NCBI RefSeq assembly: GCF_000425065.1 | Contig: NZ_AULB01000022.1 | Coordinates: 96,351 to 160,350, forward strand | Length of the DNA: 64,000 nucleotides | From: Actinomadura rifamycini DSM 43936 | GTDB taxonomy: Bacteria > Actinomycetota > Actinomycetes > Streptosporangiales > Streptosporangiaceae | Direction: 5' to 3' | Shown: piece after piece, positions 16,644-25,770 of the stretch | Position numbering within the stretch: position 1 is the stretch's first letter | Layout: the number at the start of each line of letters is the position of its first letter | Notes under the pieces: generated by a model | Databases searched by the model: none | What the model saw: the letters and a program-made list of their open reading frames with translations, nothing else | What the model was told of the DNA's origin: nothing | Position numbers and translations under genes: made by a program

Positions 16644-17786
16644 GTGACGTCTCCCCTCGGAAATATGGTTGTTACCTCCCCTTCGTCGAGTCCTCCGCCG
16701 AGCGGCCGGACGCCGTCCTCCGGGACGGACGCCCCGCACGGTCCCGCCGACCCCCCGGGCCGGCCGTCCGCACGGCGCGACGCCTTCTTCGACAACGCCA
16801 AGTTCTGCGCGGCGGTCCTCGTCGTGGTCGGCCACGTCTGGGCCAACTTCGGCGACAGCCACGCCGTAACGGCCGCCTACACCGTGCTGTACGCGTTCCA
16901 CATGCCGGTGTTCGTCTTCATCTCCGGCTTCTTCTCGCGCGGCTTCATGCGGTCGACGGACAAGTTCCGCAGCATCCTGCCGACGCTCGTGGTCCCGTAC
17001 CTGATCTTCATCGTCCCGTACCGGCTGCAGCTGGTCTTCATCAACGGGGCGGACTTCGATCTGCACGAGCTGTTCCGGCCGCACTACCTGATGTGGTTCC
17101 TGGTCGCCATGGTGTTCTGGCGGCTGAGCGCGCCGCTGTGGAGCCACCTGCGGTACCCCACGACGGTGTCGGTGGTGCTGTGCCTGATCGCCGGGAGCTG
17201 GGCGTTCAACGCCGACGGGACGGTCGCCCGGACGGTCGGGCTGCTGCCGTTCTTCGTGCTCGGCCTGACGGTCGACCCCGCGCTCGTCCAGCGGCTCAAG
17301 GCCCGCTGGGCGCGCTGGGCGGGCGCGGCCGTGCTGGTCGCGGCGCTGCCGATCGCCTACGTGTGGCAGCTCGGCACGGTCGTCCCGGAGATCAACTCGG
17401 ACCTGCTGTGGTGGAACCGGGGCTATGAGGCCATGGAGTACTCCGCCCTGGAGGGCATGGGCCTGCGGTTCGCGGCCATGCTCGCCGCGCTGCTGCTCGG
17501 GGCGGCGTTCCTCGCCGTCATCCCGCGCAACACGACGTGGTTCACCGCCATGGGCGCCCGCACGATGTTCATCTACCTGCTGCACGGGCTCGTCGTGAAG
17601 GTGTTCGACTACGGCGGCTACTTCGAGACCGAGGCCCTGCACACCCCCGCCGGGATCGTCGCGGTGACGCTGGGCGCCGTGGCGCTGGGCGTCCTGCTCG
17701 GCACCGCTCCGGTGCGGCGGCTGTTCCGCTGGGCCGTCGAACCCCGCGCCGACCGGCTTCTCAAGCCACGGCAAAGCAGGACGTAG
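16644..17786 (+). CDS. Acyltransferase 3 family membrane O-acyltransferase, paralogue of the preceding gene
   Basis: 380 residues from a GTG at 16644, or 373 from an ATG at 16665; neither has a good ribosome site. A disordered Pro/Ser-rich lead is followed by FFDNAKFCAAVLVVVGHVW (about residues 48-66), aligning with the same position in the upstream paralogue, with the catalytic His kept. Nine or ten membrane segments follow, and the MFIYLLHGL segment near residue 310 is also shared with the paralogue. A TACAGT box at 16612-16617 could be a -10 element of its own promoter. Two different O-acyl decorations, or the same group on two polymers, are possible. Confidence 0.87.
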   Translation: MTSPLGNMVVTSPSSSPPPSGRTPSSGTDAPHGPADPPGRPSARRDAFFDNAKFCAAVLVVVGHVWANFGDSHAVTAAYTVLYAFHMPVFVFISGFFSRGFMRSTDKFRSILPTLVVPYLIFIVPYRLQLVFINGADFDLHELFRPHYLMWFLVAMVFWRLSAPLWSHLRYPTTVSVVLCLIAGSWAFNADGTVARTVGLLPFFVLGLTVDPALVQRLKARWARWAGAAVLVAALPIAYVWQLGTVVPEINSDLLWWNRGYEAMEYSALEGMGLRFAAMLAALLLGAAFLAVIPRNTTWFTAMGARTMFIYLLHGLVVKVFDYGGYFETEALHTPAGIVAVTLGAVALGVLLGTAPVRRLFRWAVEPRADRLLKPRQSRT

Positions 17787-17847
17787 TATCGATCTACGCT
17801 AGCGGCTACCGTTCCCCTCGTCTCCCCGTTAACCGATTGGCCAGCGC

Positions 17848-20127
17848 GTGAGCAGTGACAACAACGACGTCTCGTTGAGCATCATCGTCCCGGTGCACAA
17901 GGTGCAGGGCTACCTCCGCCAGTGCATGGAGTCGATCCTCGAGCCGGGCATCCCGAACCTCGAAGTGATCGCCATCGACGACTGCTCGCCGGACGCCTGC
18001 GGGCTCATCCTCGACGAGTTCGCCGAGCGGGACTCGCGGGTGCGGGTCCGGCACCTCACCGAGAACGTGGGCCTCGGCCAGGCCCGCAACGTCGGGCTCG
18101 ACATGGCGACGGGCGACTACATCTGGTTCTTCGACAGCGACGACTACGCCACCGAGGGCGCCGTCCGCGCGATCCTCGACCGGCTCTCCGAGACGCGCCC
18201 GGACGTCCTGATGTTCGACTACGCGCGGTCGTACTGGAACGGGCGGGTCAAGCGCAGCATCATCAACCACCTGTTCCGGGAGCCGCCGGCGCCGGACGTG
18301 TTCTCGCTCGCCGAGCGCCCGCAGTGCCTGGAGATGTTCACCTCGGTCTGGAACCGGGCGATCCGCCGCGAGTTCCTGATCGAGACGGGGCTGCGGTCCA
18401 ACAGCGGCTACTACGAGGACGTCAGCATCACCTACCCGATCCTCATGGCCGCCGAGCGGATCAGCCTGCTGGACCGGGTCTGCTACATCTACCGGCAGCG
18501 CCGCCGCGGCGCGATCACCAAGACGGCGAGCGCCAAGCACTTCGACGCGTTCGACCAGTACGACCGCATCTTCGCGTTCATGGACCAGCTCGGCCCGTCG
18601 GCGGACCAGTTCCGCCCCACGATGTTCAACCGGGCGATCTGGCACCTGCTCGTCATCATCGAGCGGCCCGACCGCATCGTCGCGTCGGAGAAGCAGCGCT
18701 TCTTCACCGAGATGTCGAAGTGGTACAACCGGTACCGGCCGCCGGGGCACGTCCCGCCGGAGGACGAGCCGCGCCTCGCCGACAAGCACCGCGCGATCGA
18801 GCGGAACGACTTCCGCGCCTGGGAGCGGCTCAGCTCGCCGAAACTGGCGGCGAAGGCGAAGAAGGGCACGAAGAAGGTCCGCAAGCTGCAGAAGCGCGGC
18901 GTCGTCCGCTCCAAGCAGGTCGCGAAGGAGCGGTACTTCTACCAGATGCGGCTGCGGATGCCGATCGAGGAGAACCTCGCCGTCTTCGCCGCCTACTGGT
19001 ACCGCGGGTACGCCTGCAACCCGGCCGCGATCTACGAGAAGGTGCGGGAGCTCGCCCCCCACATCCGCTGCGTGTGGGTCGTGAAGCCGGGCGGCCGCAA
19101 GGACATGCCCGAGGGCGTCGAGTACGTGGTGTCGGGGTCGGCGGACTACTACCGGACGATCGCCGCCGCGAAGTACTTCGTGAACAACGTCAACTTCCCC
19201 GACCACCTCGTCAAGCGGCCGGGGCAGGTGCACCTCCAGACGCAGCACGGCACGCCGCTGAAGAAGATGGGCCTCGACCAGATGGAGTACCCGGTCGGCG
19301 CCGCCGACATGGACTTCAAGGCCCTCATCGAGCGGTGCGACCGCTGGGACTACCTCGTCTCGTCCAACCCGCTGTCGAGCGAGGCGTGGGAGCGGGCGTA
19401 CCCGTGCCGCTACGAGATGCTGGAGATCGGGTACCCGCGCAACGACCGCCTGGTCCGCGCCACCGGGAAGGACCGGGTGCGGGCGCGCGCCGACCTCGGC
19501 ATCCCCGAGGGCAAGACGGCGATCCTGTACGCGCCGACCCACCGCGACTACCAGCGCCGCTACAGCCCGATGTTCGACATCGGGCGGGTCGTCGAGCAGC
19601 TCGGCGACGACCACGTCCTGCTGCTGCGGGCGCACTACTTCTACAAGCTCAAGGACATGGCGGCCGACATGGGCTGGCCCGAGGACCGCGTGATCGACGT
19701 GTCCAAGCACCCGTCGGTCGAGGACCTGTCCATCGCGTCGGACGCGCTGCTCACCGACTACTCGTCCGTCATGTTCGACTACGCCAACCTCGGCAAGCCG
19801 ATCGTGATCTACGCCAACGACTGGGAGACCTACCGCCTCACCCGGGGCGTGAACTTCGACCTCACCGAGTTCCCGCCCGGCGTCGTCGCCCGCACGGAGG
19901 CCGAGCTCGTCGACGCGTTCGTCTCCCGGTCGGCGTGGGGCGACGCGGCCGCGAAGAACCTCGAGGCGTTCCGCGCGCGCTTCTGCCCGTGGGACGACGG
20001 GGACGCGGCCGAGCGGGCCGTGCGCCGCGTCTTCCTCGGCGAGAAGCTCCCGGCGGTCGCCGCGCCCCGCGAGTCGGGGAGCGTCGAGGCGGCGGGCGCC
20101 GGGCCGGCCGCGTCCGGCGCGTCCTGA
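17848..20127 (+). CDS. Bifunctional GT2 / CDP-glycerol:polyglycerophosphate glycerophosphotransferase (TagF-like)
   Basis: 759 residues from a GTG at 17848. The N-terminal GT2 domain (about 1-230) has SIIVPVHKVQGYLRQC, AIDDCSPD near residue 40 and FFDSDDYA near 94. A basic linker rich in Lys and Arg (about 330-360) separates it from the C-terminal glycerophosphotransferase domain. That domain has QHGTPLKKMG near residue 466, the catalytic-His region of TagF, and LTDYSSVMFDYA near 636. TagF enzymes build the poly(glycerol phosphate) chain of wall teichoic acid from CDP-glycerol at the cytoplasmic face; the attached GT2 would add sugar. It is the first of a run of four or five genes on this strand. 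The 61-base upstream gap holds a CGTAG/CTACG inverted repeat at 17782-17798. Confidence 0.92.
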   Translation: MSSDNNDVSLSIIVPVHKVQGYLRQCMESILEPGIPNLEVIAIDDCSPDACGLILDEFAERDSRVRVRHLTENVGLGQARNVGLDMATGDYIWFFDSDDYATEGAVRAILDRLSETRPDVLMFDYARSYWNGRVKRSIINHLFREPPAPDVFSLAERPQCLEMFTSVWNRAIRREFLIETGLRSNSGYYEDVSITYPILMAAERISLLDRVCYIYRQRRRGAITKTASAKHFDAFDQYDRIFAFMDQLGPSADQFRPTMFNRAIWHLLVIIERPDRIVASEKQRFFTEMSKWYNRYRPPGHVPPEDEPRLADKHRAIERNDFRAWERLSSPKLAAKAKKGTKKVRKLQKRGVVRSKQVAKERYFYQMRLRMPIEENLAVFAAYWYRGYACNPAAIYEKVRELAPHIRCVWVVKPGGRKDMPEGVEYVVSGSADYYRTIAAAKYFVNNVNFPDHLVKRPGQVHLQTQHGTPLKKMGLDQMEYPVGAADMDFKALIERCDRWDYLVSSNPLSSEAWERAYPCRYEMLEIGYPRNDRLVRATGKDRVRARADLGIPEGKTAILYAPTHRDYQRRYSPMFDIGRVVEQLGDDHVLLLRAHYFYKLKDMAADMGWPEDRVIDVSKHPSVEDLSIASDALLTDYSSVMFDYANLGKPIVIYANDWETYRLTRGVNFDLTEFPPGVVARTEAELVDAFVSRSAWGDAAAKNLEAFRARFCPWDDGDAAERAVRRVFLGEKLPAVAAPRESGSVEAAGAGPAASGAS

Positions 20128-20214
20128 CCGCCGCACCGCAGGACCGTCACATCCCCCAATGACCGTCCCGCGACCGGACCCCCGTCCGGCTCGCCGGCTC
20201 ACGAAGGAGTGGGC

Positions 20215-23200
20215 ATGACCGCCCGCATCAGCGTCATCGTGCTCTCCCACGGCGCCGGGGACGACCTCGGCGACGTCCTCGGGTCGCTCGCCGCCCAGAC
20301 GTTCCGCGACCTGGAGGTCCTGGTCGTGGACGACGGGACCGGCACGGCCGCGCGCGCGCCGCTGCCCGACGACCGGTTCCGGCTGCTCCGGCGGGGGGCG
20401 CCCAGCCGGGGCGCGGCCCGCAACCTGGGCGTGGCCGAGAGCGGCGGCGAGTTCCTGCTGTTCGCCGACTCCGGCGACCCGCTGCCGGAGGGCGCGGTCG
20501 CCGCGCTGCTCGGCGCCCTCGAGGCGTCCGGCGCCGAGCTGGCGAAGGGCCCCGACGCGTCCCGCAAGTGGACCGGCCAGGTGTCGCAGTGGAAGGCGCG
20601 CGGCGACACGGCCGCGCCGGCGACGGGCACCGACCTGCGGCGCAGCCCCGACCTGCTGTCCGACCGCAAGATCGTCGGGACGCTGCTGCGCCGCTCGTTC
20701 TGGGACGCGCACGGCCTGGAGTTCCCCGACCTGTCCCGCGACGACGACCTGCCGGTCATGGTGCGGGCGCTGCACCTGGCGAAGTCCGTCGACGTCGTCC
20801 CGGACGTCGTCCTGCACCGGCGGTCGCGGCGGTACGCGCCGACGACCGAGCTGCAGGAGATCGCGGACGGCTTCGCCGCGGCGAACCTCGCCACCACCTT
20901 CGTCGCCGAGCAGGGCGACGCCCGGGAGCTGCGGCGCCTGCAGCTCGCCCTCGTCGGCAACGAGCTGAAGGCGTTCCTGGACGTCCTGCCCGACCTGTCC
21001 GGGGACGAGCGGGAGCAGGTCATCGCGCTGGCCGCGGCGTACGGGAAGGGCGTGTCGGCGAAGGTGTTCGCCGAGGCGCCCGCGCTGACCCGGCTGAAGT
21101 GGCACCTCGCCGCGAGCGGGCACACGATGGAGCTGGTGAAGGTCGTCCGGTACGAGCGCGGCAAGTCGTCGCCGTCGATCGTCCGGGACCCGCTGCGCCG
21201 CTACGTCGTCTACCCGTACTGGAAGGACGCCAAGGTCGACGTCCCCCGCGACGTGTACCGGGCGCGCGACGAGGTGAAGATGCGCGGCCGGGCGCACAGC
21301 GTGGCATGGGACGGCGACCGGCTCGTCGTCACCGGCGAGGCGTACATCAACTCGGTCAGCTCCCGCCGCCGCTGGACGGCGATCAAGACGGTGACGCTGC
21401 GCAGCGGCGGCCGCAAGATCACCGTGCGGGCGCGGCAGACGCCGAAGCCGGGCAAGTCGTCCGGCGGCTGGACCGGTTTCGAGTTCGCGCTGGAGGCCGG
21501 GAAGCTGAAGGGCCGCGGCGGCTGGGCCGAGGGCACCTGGGAGGTGCACGCCTCCGTGCTGAACGCGGGCGTGTTCCGGCAGGGCCCGGTCCGCGGCGGC
21601 GGCTCGGGGACGGGCGCGAACCCGCCCTACCGGTACGTCGCCGACGACGTCCGCGTCGTCCCGAAGGTCGTGGAAGGCAACCTGGTCGTGCAGGTGGAGC
21701 GCGTCCGGGAGAAGGCGACGGCGCTGCGCTGGGACGACCGGACGCTCGTCGTCGAGGTCGAGTCGGCGGGCGGCGCGCCCGCCGAGGCGGTGCTGACGCT
21801 CGGCGACTCGCGGGTCCCCGTCCCGGTGGCGGCGCGGCCCGGCGGCTGGACGGCCCGCATCGACCCGGACGCCCTCGACGTCGACATCGACCCCGACTCG
21901 ATCGACGACACCCGCGACTGGTCGCTGTCGGTGCCGTCGGACGGCGGGGACGACCGCCCGCTCGTCCTCGCGGAGGGCGTCGCGGAGGCGCCGCGCACGT
22001 TCGGCGCGCTGGAGGTGAGCGCGGGCCGCGGCCCCAGCGGGTACGTGCGGGTGCGGCGCGCGACGATCCGGCTGTCGGTGGACGAGTGCGGGTGGCGTCC
22101 CGACGGGACCCTGACGCTCGCCGCGACGCACCCCGCGCACGCGTCCGGGCAGATCGTCGTGCGCAGCCGCGGGCGCCGCAAGGAATTCGCGTTCGACCTG
22201 GTCGGGGACGGCTCGGGCGTGCTGCGCGCGGAGGTCCCGACGGCGGCGGTGCCGAGCGTCGCGGGCGTGCTGCCGCTGCGGCCCGGCCGCTGGGACGTGC
22301 TGTTCCGGCCGCCCGGCGAGCGGGCGCTGACCGTCCGGCTGACGGAGGACGCGCAGCGGTCCCTGCCGGAGCCGGTGGAGGTGGCGCGGCGCGGCTACGA
22401 GTTGGAGACCAAGAACGGGCGGCTCGTCGTGGCCGTCACCGGCGACGTGTCGGGCGAGGAGAAGAGCGCGGGCGCGAAGTACCGCGAGGAGGCGCGCAAG
22501 CGGGTCGCCCGCGACGGGCTCCGCGACGCGGTGCTGTTCTCGTGCTTCAACGGCCGCCAGTTCTCCGACAGCCCGAAGGCGATCCACGAGGAGCTGCTGC
22601 GGCGCGGCGCCGACCTGGAGCAGCTCTGGGTCGTCAACGACGCCCAGTGCGAGCTGCCCGACACGCTGAACGCCGTCCGGCTGAACGGCAAGGAGTGGCA
22701 GGAGGCGGTGACGACGTCCCGGTACATCGTCACCAACCACCGGCTCGGCGACTGGTTCCAGCGGCACCCCGACCAGATCGTCCTGCAGACCTGGCACGGC
22801 ACCCCGCTGAAGAAGATCGGCCGGGACGTCAAGGAGGTCCACTTCGCGTACGCGCCGGGGATGAAGTCCGCGCTGCAGAGCAAGGACAAGGGGCCGTCCG
22901 GCCCGTCCGTCCCCGAGTGGAGCCACCTGCTGTCGCCGAACCCGTTCAGCACCGAGATCTTCAAGCGCGCGTTCGCGTTCAAGGGCGAGATGCTGGAGGT
23001 CGGGTACCCGCGCAACGACCTGCTGCACAGCCCCGACGCGGACGCCGTCGCCAAGCAGGTCCGGTCCCGGCTCGGCATCCCCGAGGGCAAGCGGGTGGTG
23101 CTGTACGCGCCGACGTGGCGCGACGACCAGTACTACAGCCGCGGCCGGTACAAGCACGACATGCGCCTCGACCTCGACCGGGCGCGCGACGCGCTCGGCG

Positions 23201-23634
23201 AGGACCACGTCCTGCTCGTCCGCCTGCACAGCAACGTGGTGGACGGCGTCCAGGAGGACCCGGACGGCTTCGTGCGGGACGTGTCGCTGTACCCCGACAT
23301 CACCGAGCTGTACCTGATCTCCGACATGATGATCAGCGACTACTCGTCGGTGATGTTCGACTACGCCAACACCCGGCGGCCCATGCTGTTCTTCACCTAC
23401 GACCTGGCCGACTACCGGGACCGGCTCCGCGGCTTCTACTTCGACTTCGAGGCGGAGGCGCCGGGCCCGCTGGTGGAGACGTCCGACGACCTGATCGACG
23501 CGATCCGGGACGTCGAGTCCGCCACCGCGGGGCACGCCGGCCGGTACGACGACTTCGTCGCGCGGTTCTGCCCGCTCGACGACGGCCACGCGGCGGCCCG
23601 CACGGTCGACCGCGTCTTCGGGTCGTCCGGCTGA
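20215..23634 (+). CDS. Large bifunctional GT2 / CDP-glycerol glycerophosphotransferase with central beta-domains
   Basis: 1,139 residues from the ATG at 20215, with a GAAGGAG site. The N-terminal GT2 domain (about 1-220) opens with ARISVIVLSHGAGDDLGDVL. It has a weak acidic centre: ADSGD stands where DxD is usual, so catalytic competence is uncertain. Residues of about 370-750 are beta-rich and hold two segments ending in a Gly-Asn/Arg-Leu-Val-Val motif near 485 and 728. The C-terminal glycerophosphotransferase domain is intact: WHGTPLKKIG near 860 and ISDYSSVMFDYA near 1040. It is the second TagF-like enzyme in a row and 380 residues longer than the first. A CCGGAC/GTCCGG hairpin at 20174-20189 lies in the 87-base gap before it. 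Confidence 0.9.
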   Translation: MTARISVIVLSHGAGDDLGDVLGSLAAQTFRDLEVLVVDDGTGTAARAPLPDDRFRLLRRGAPSRGAARNLGVAESGGEFLLFADSGDPLPEGAVAALLGALEASGAELAKGPDASRKWTGQVSQWKARGDTAAPATGTDLRRSPDLLSDRKIVGTLLRRSFWDAHGLEFPDLSRDDDLPVMVRALHLAKSVDVVPDVVLHRRSRRYAPTTELQEIADGFAAANLATTFVAEQGDARELRRLQLALVGNELKAFLDVLPDLSGDEREQVIALAAAYGKGVSAKVFAEAPALTRLKWHLAASGHTMELVKVVRYERGKSSPSIVRDPLRRYVVYPYWKDAKVDVPRDVYRARDEVKMRGRAHSVAWDGDRLVVTGEAYINSVSSRRRWTAIKTVTLRSGGRKITVRARQTPKPGKSSGGWTGFEFALEAGKLKGRGGWAEGTWEVHASVLNAGVFRQGPVRGGGSGTGANPPYRYVADDVRVVPKVVEGNLVVQVERVREKATALRWDDRTLVVEVESAGGAPAEAVLTLGDSRVPVPVAARPGGWTARIDPDALDVDIDPDSIDDTRDWSLSVPSDGGDDRPLVLAEGVAEAPRTFGALEVSAGRGPSGYVRVRRATIRLSVDECGWRPDGTLTLAATHPAHASGQIVVRSRGRRKEFAFDLVGDGSGVLRAEVPTAAVPSVAGVLPLRPGRWDVLFRPPGERALTVRLTEDAQRSLPEPVEVARRGYELETKNGRLVVAVTGDVSGEEKSAGAKYREEARKRVARDGLRDAVLFSCFNGRQFSDSPKAIHEELLRRGADLEQLWVVNDAQCELPDTLNAVRLNGKEWQEAVTTSRYIVTNHRLGDWFQRHPDQIVLQTWHGTPLKKIGRDVKEVHFAYAPGMKSALQSKDKGPSGPSVPEWSHLLSPNPFSTEIFKRAFAFKGEMLEVGYPRNDLLHSPDADAVAKQVRSRLGIPEGKRVVLYAPTWRDDQYYSRGRYKHDMRLDLDRARDALGEDHVLLVRLHSNVVDGVQEDPDGFVRDVSLYPDITELYLISDMMISDYSSVMFDYANTRRPMLFFTYDLADYRDRLRGFYFDFEAEAPGPLVETSDDLIDAIRDVESATAGHAGRYDDFVARFCPLDDGHAAARTVDRVFGSSG

Positions 23635-23667
23635 CGCCGGGCGACGACCTAGAGAGAACAACCGCAC

Positions 23668-25692
23668 GTGACAACCATCAAGGTCAGCGTCGTCGTGCCC
23701 GTCTACGACTGCGTCGGGACGGTCGCGACGGCGCTGCGGAGCGCCCTGGAGCAGTCGATCGCCCCGGAACTCGTCGAGGTGATCGCGGTCGACGACGGCT
23801 CCACCGACGGCAGCGCCGAGGAGCTGGACCGGCTCGCGGCGCTGCATCCGCGGCTGACCGTGCTGAAGCGCCCCAACTCCGGCGGGCCCGGCGGGCCGCG
23901 CAACACCGGTATCGCGGCGGCCCGCGGCGAGTACCTGTTCTTCCTCGACGCCGACGACCGGCTCGGTCACGAGGCGCTGGAGCGGATGTGCGCCGCCGCG
24001 GACGCCCACGGCACCGACGTCGTCATCGGCCGGTACGTCGGGGTGGGGCGGCCCGTCGCGAACTTCACCGAGAACATCGCGCACGTCTCCGTGGACGACC
24101 CGGACTTCGACATCTACGCGAAGTCGCTGACCGCGCAGAAGCTGTTCCGCCGGTCGCTGGTCGAGGAGCACCGGATCCGGTTCCCCGAGGACGCGCCGAC
24201 CGGCGAGGACAAGGTCTTCACCGCCCACGCGCTGCTGCACGCGTCCGGCGGCGTGTCCGTCGTCGCCGACCACGACTGCTACTACCTGGTCGAGCGCGAC
24301 GACGGCAGCAGCCTCATGCAGAACGGGCTCGCGGCGCGGCCGGGCTACTACGCGAAGGCGGCGCGGCCGCTGCTGGAGAACGTCGTCACGCACCGCGAGC
24401 CCGGCCCGATCCGGGACCGGATGCTGCTGCGCCACTTCCACCGGGACGTCCTGCACGCGTTCAACCCCGACTACCCGGGGTCGTCCGAGGAGCGGCGCCG
24501 CCGCCTCTGGGAGGAGGCGCGCGCGCTCTGCGACGAGTTCCTCACCGAGCCGGTGCTGATGCGGATGCCGCCGAAGTTCCGGCTGGTCGCGCACTGCCTG
24601 CGGCACGGCAACGAGGACCTGCTGGTGCGGGTCATCGAGGCCGCGGACGCCGGGCCGGTCCCGGTCGTCGTCGACAAGGACCGCGCGCACGCCCGCTACC
24701 CGGGCTTCCGCGACCCGGCCGCCGGCGTCCCCGACGAGTACTACGACGTCACCGACCGGCTGCGGCTGCGGCGGTCGCTGACGTCGCTGGAGTGGGCCGG
24801 CGACCGGCTGCGGGTCGGCTGGACGGCGGAGATCCCCCGGCTGGACCCGGCGGACGGGGCCGTCGCGCTGCTGCTGCGGTCCCGGAAGGGGCGCGCCGAG
24901 CGGCGGCTCGCCGCCGAACCGGACGGCGACGGCCACCGGGCCGACCTCGACGCCGCCGCCGGCGGCGTCTGGGACCTGCACGTCGAGGCCCGGCACGGGC
25001 AGCTGGCGAAGGAGGCCCGGCTCGGCGCCGCGCGCGCCCCGGGCATCACCGTGCCCGCCGGACGGTTCGTCCGGTGCGCGGACGGGACCGGCGCGGCCGT
25101 CGAGCCGTTCTTCACCCGCGAGTACGGCAACCTGTCGTTCACCGTCACCCGCGGCACCGCCGGGGCGGTGCGGCTGCTGCGGTTCGAGGGCGCCGAGTGG
25201 GCGCCGGACGGGCGGCTGCGGGTGCGCGGCCGGCTCCCCGCGGCGCCCGCCGCGGCGGCGCTCGTCCGGCTCGGCGTCGCCATCGACCACCGCACCCAGG
25301 GCACGTCCCTGCCGGGCGAGGTCCGGTGGGACGAGCTCCCGGGCGGGCCGGCGGGCGACGGGGCCGGCGGCGGCACCGGCGGCGGGTACGGCTTCGCGGC
25401 GCTGCTGGACCTGCGCGGGCTCGCCGCCGGGCGCTGGGACGTCTGGCTGGAGGTCACGGTCGGCGGGGACCGGTCGCGGGTGCGGGTGCCGCTGGCGCCG
25501 GCGCCGGGCGCGGACCGGTCGGCGCCCGTCCCGTGCGCGCCGCTCGGGCTGCGCCACGCGTCGTTCTACCGCACCGAGGGCGGCAACCTGTCGGTCGAGG
25601 TGGTCCCCGGCAAGGTGCCCGCGCTCGCCCGGTCCGCCAAGCGGCGCCTCCGCGCGCCCTTCCCGAAGAAGGACGCCGGCGGCAAAGGGTGA
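23668..25692 (+). CDS. GT2 glycosyltransferase with C-terminal beta-domains
   Basis: 674 residues from a GTG at 23668. The GT-A domain is well formed: VSVVVPVYDCVGTVATAL at the start, IAVDDGSTDGS near 45 and the metal-binding FLDADDRLG near 92. The rest, from about residue 330, is beta-rich and contains two copies of a motif Phe-(Phe/Tyr)-x-Arg-Glu-x-Gly-Asn-Leu-Ser (near 481 and 632), shared in part with its neighbours. It has no glycerophosphotransferase domain, unlike the two genes before it, so it probably adds sugar residues to the same polymer. It follows the second TagF-like gene by 33 bases and is followed by a free-standing beta-domain gene. Confidence 0.88.
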   Translation: MTTIKVSVVVPVYDCVGTVATALRSALEQSIAPELVEVIAVDDGSTDGSAEELDRLAALHPRLTVLKRPNSGGPGGPRNTGIAAARGEYLFFLDADDRLGHEALERMCAAADAHGTDVVIGRYVGVGRPVANFTENIAHVSVDDPDFDIYAKSLTAQKLFRRSLVEEHRIRFPEDAPTGEDKVFTAHALLHASGGVSVVADHDCYYLVERDDGSSLMQNGLAARPGYYAKAARPLLENVVTHREPGPIRDRMLLRHFHRDVLHAFNPDYPGSSEERRRRLWEEARALCDEFLTEPVLMRMPPKFRLVAHCLRHGNEDLLVRVIEAADAGPVPVVVDKDRAHARYPGFRDPAAGVPDEYYDVTDRLRLRRSLTSLEWAGDRLRVGWTAEIPRLDPADGAVALLLRSRKGRAERRLAAEPDGDGHRADLDAAAGGVWDLHVEARHGQLAKEARLGAARAPGITVPAGRFVRCADGTGAAVEPFFTREYGNLSFTVTRGTAGAVRLLRFEGAEWAPDGRLRVRGRLPAAPAAAALVRLGVAIDHRTQGTSLPGEVRWDELPGGPAGDGAGGGTGGGYGFAALLDLRGLAAGRWDVWLEVTVGGDRSRVRVPLAPAPGADRSAPVPCAPLGLRHASFYRTEGGNLSVEVVPGKVPALARSAKRRLRAPFPKKDAGGKG

Positions 25693-25770
25693 CTTCAGGG
25701 GCCCCAGCCGTCGTCTGACGTCCCATGGGCGTTGGTAAAATCTGCGTTTTCATCGGGGGAGGGCCGCACC

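Noticed and set aside
17806..25557. A minus-strand open frame of more than 2,500 codons opposite the TagF-like genes
   Set aside because: It is the complement of three clear glycosyltransferase genes. Its predicted product is a Val/Arg/Asp/Pro-rich low-complexity chain without domains, as expected from G+C-rich third positions.
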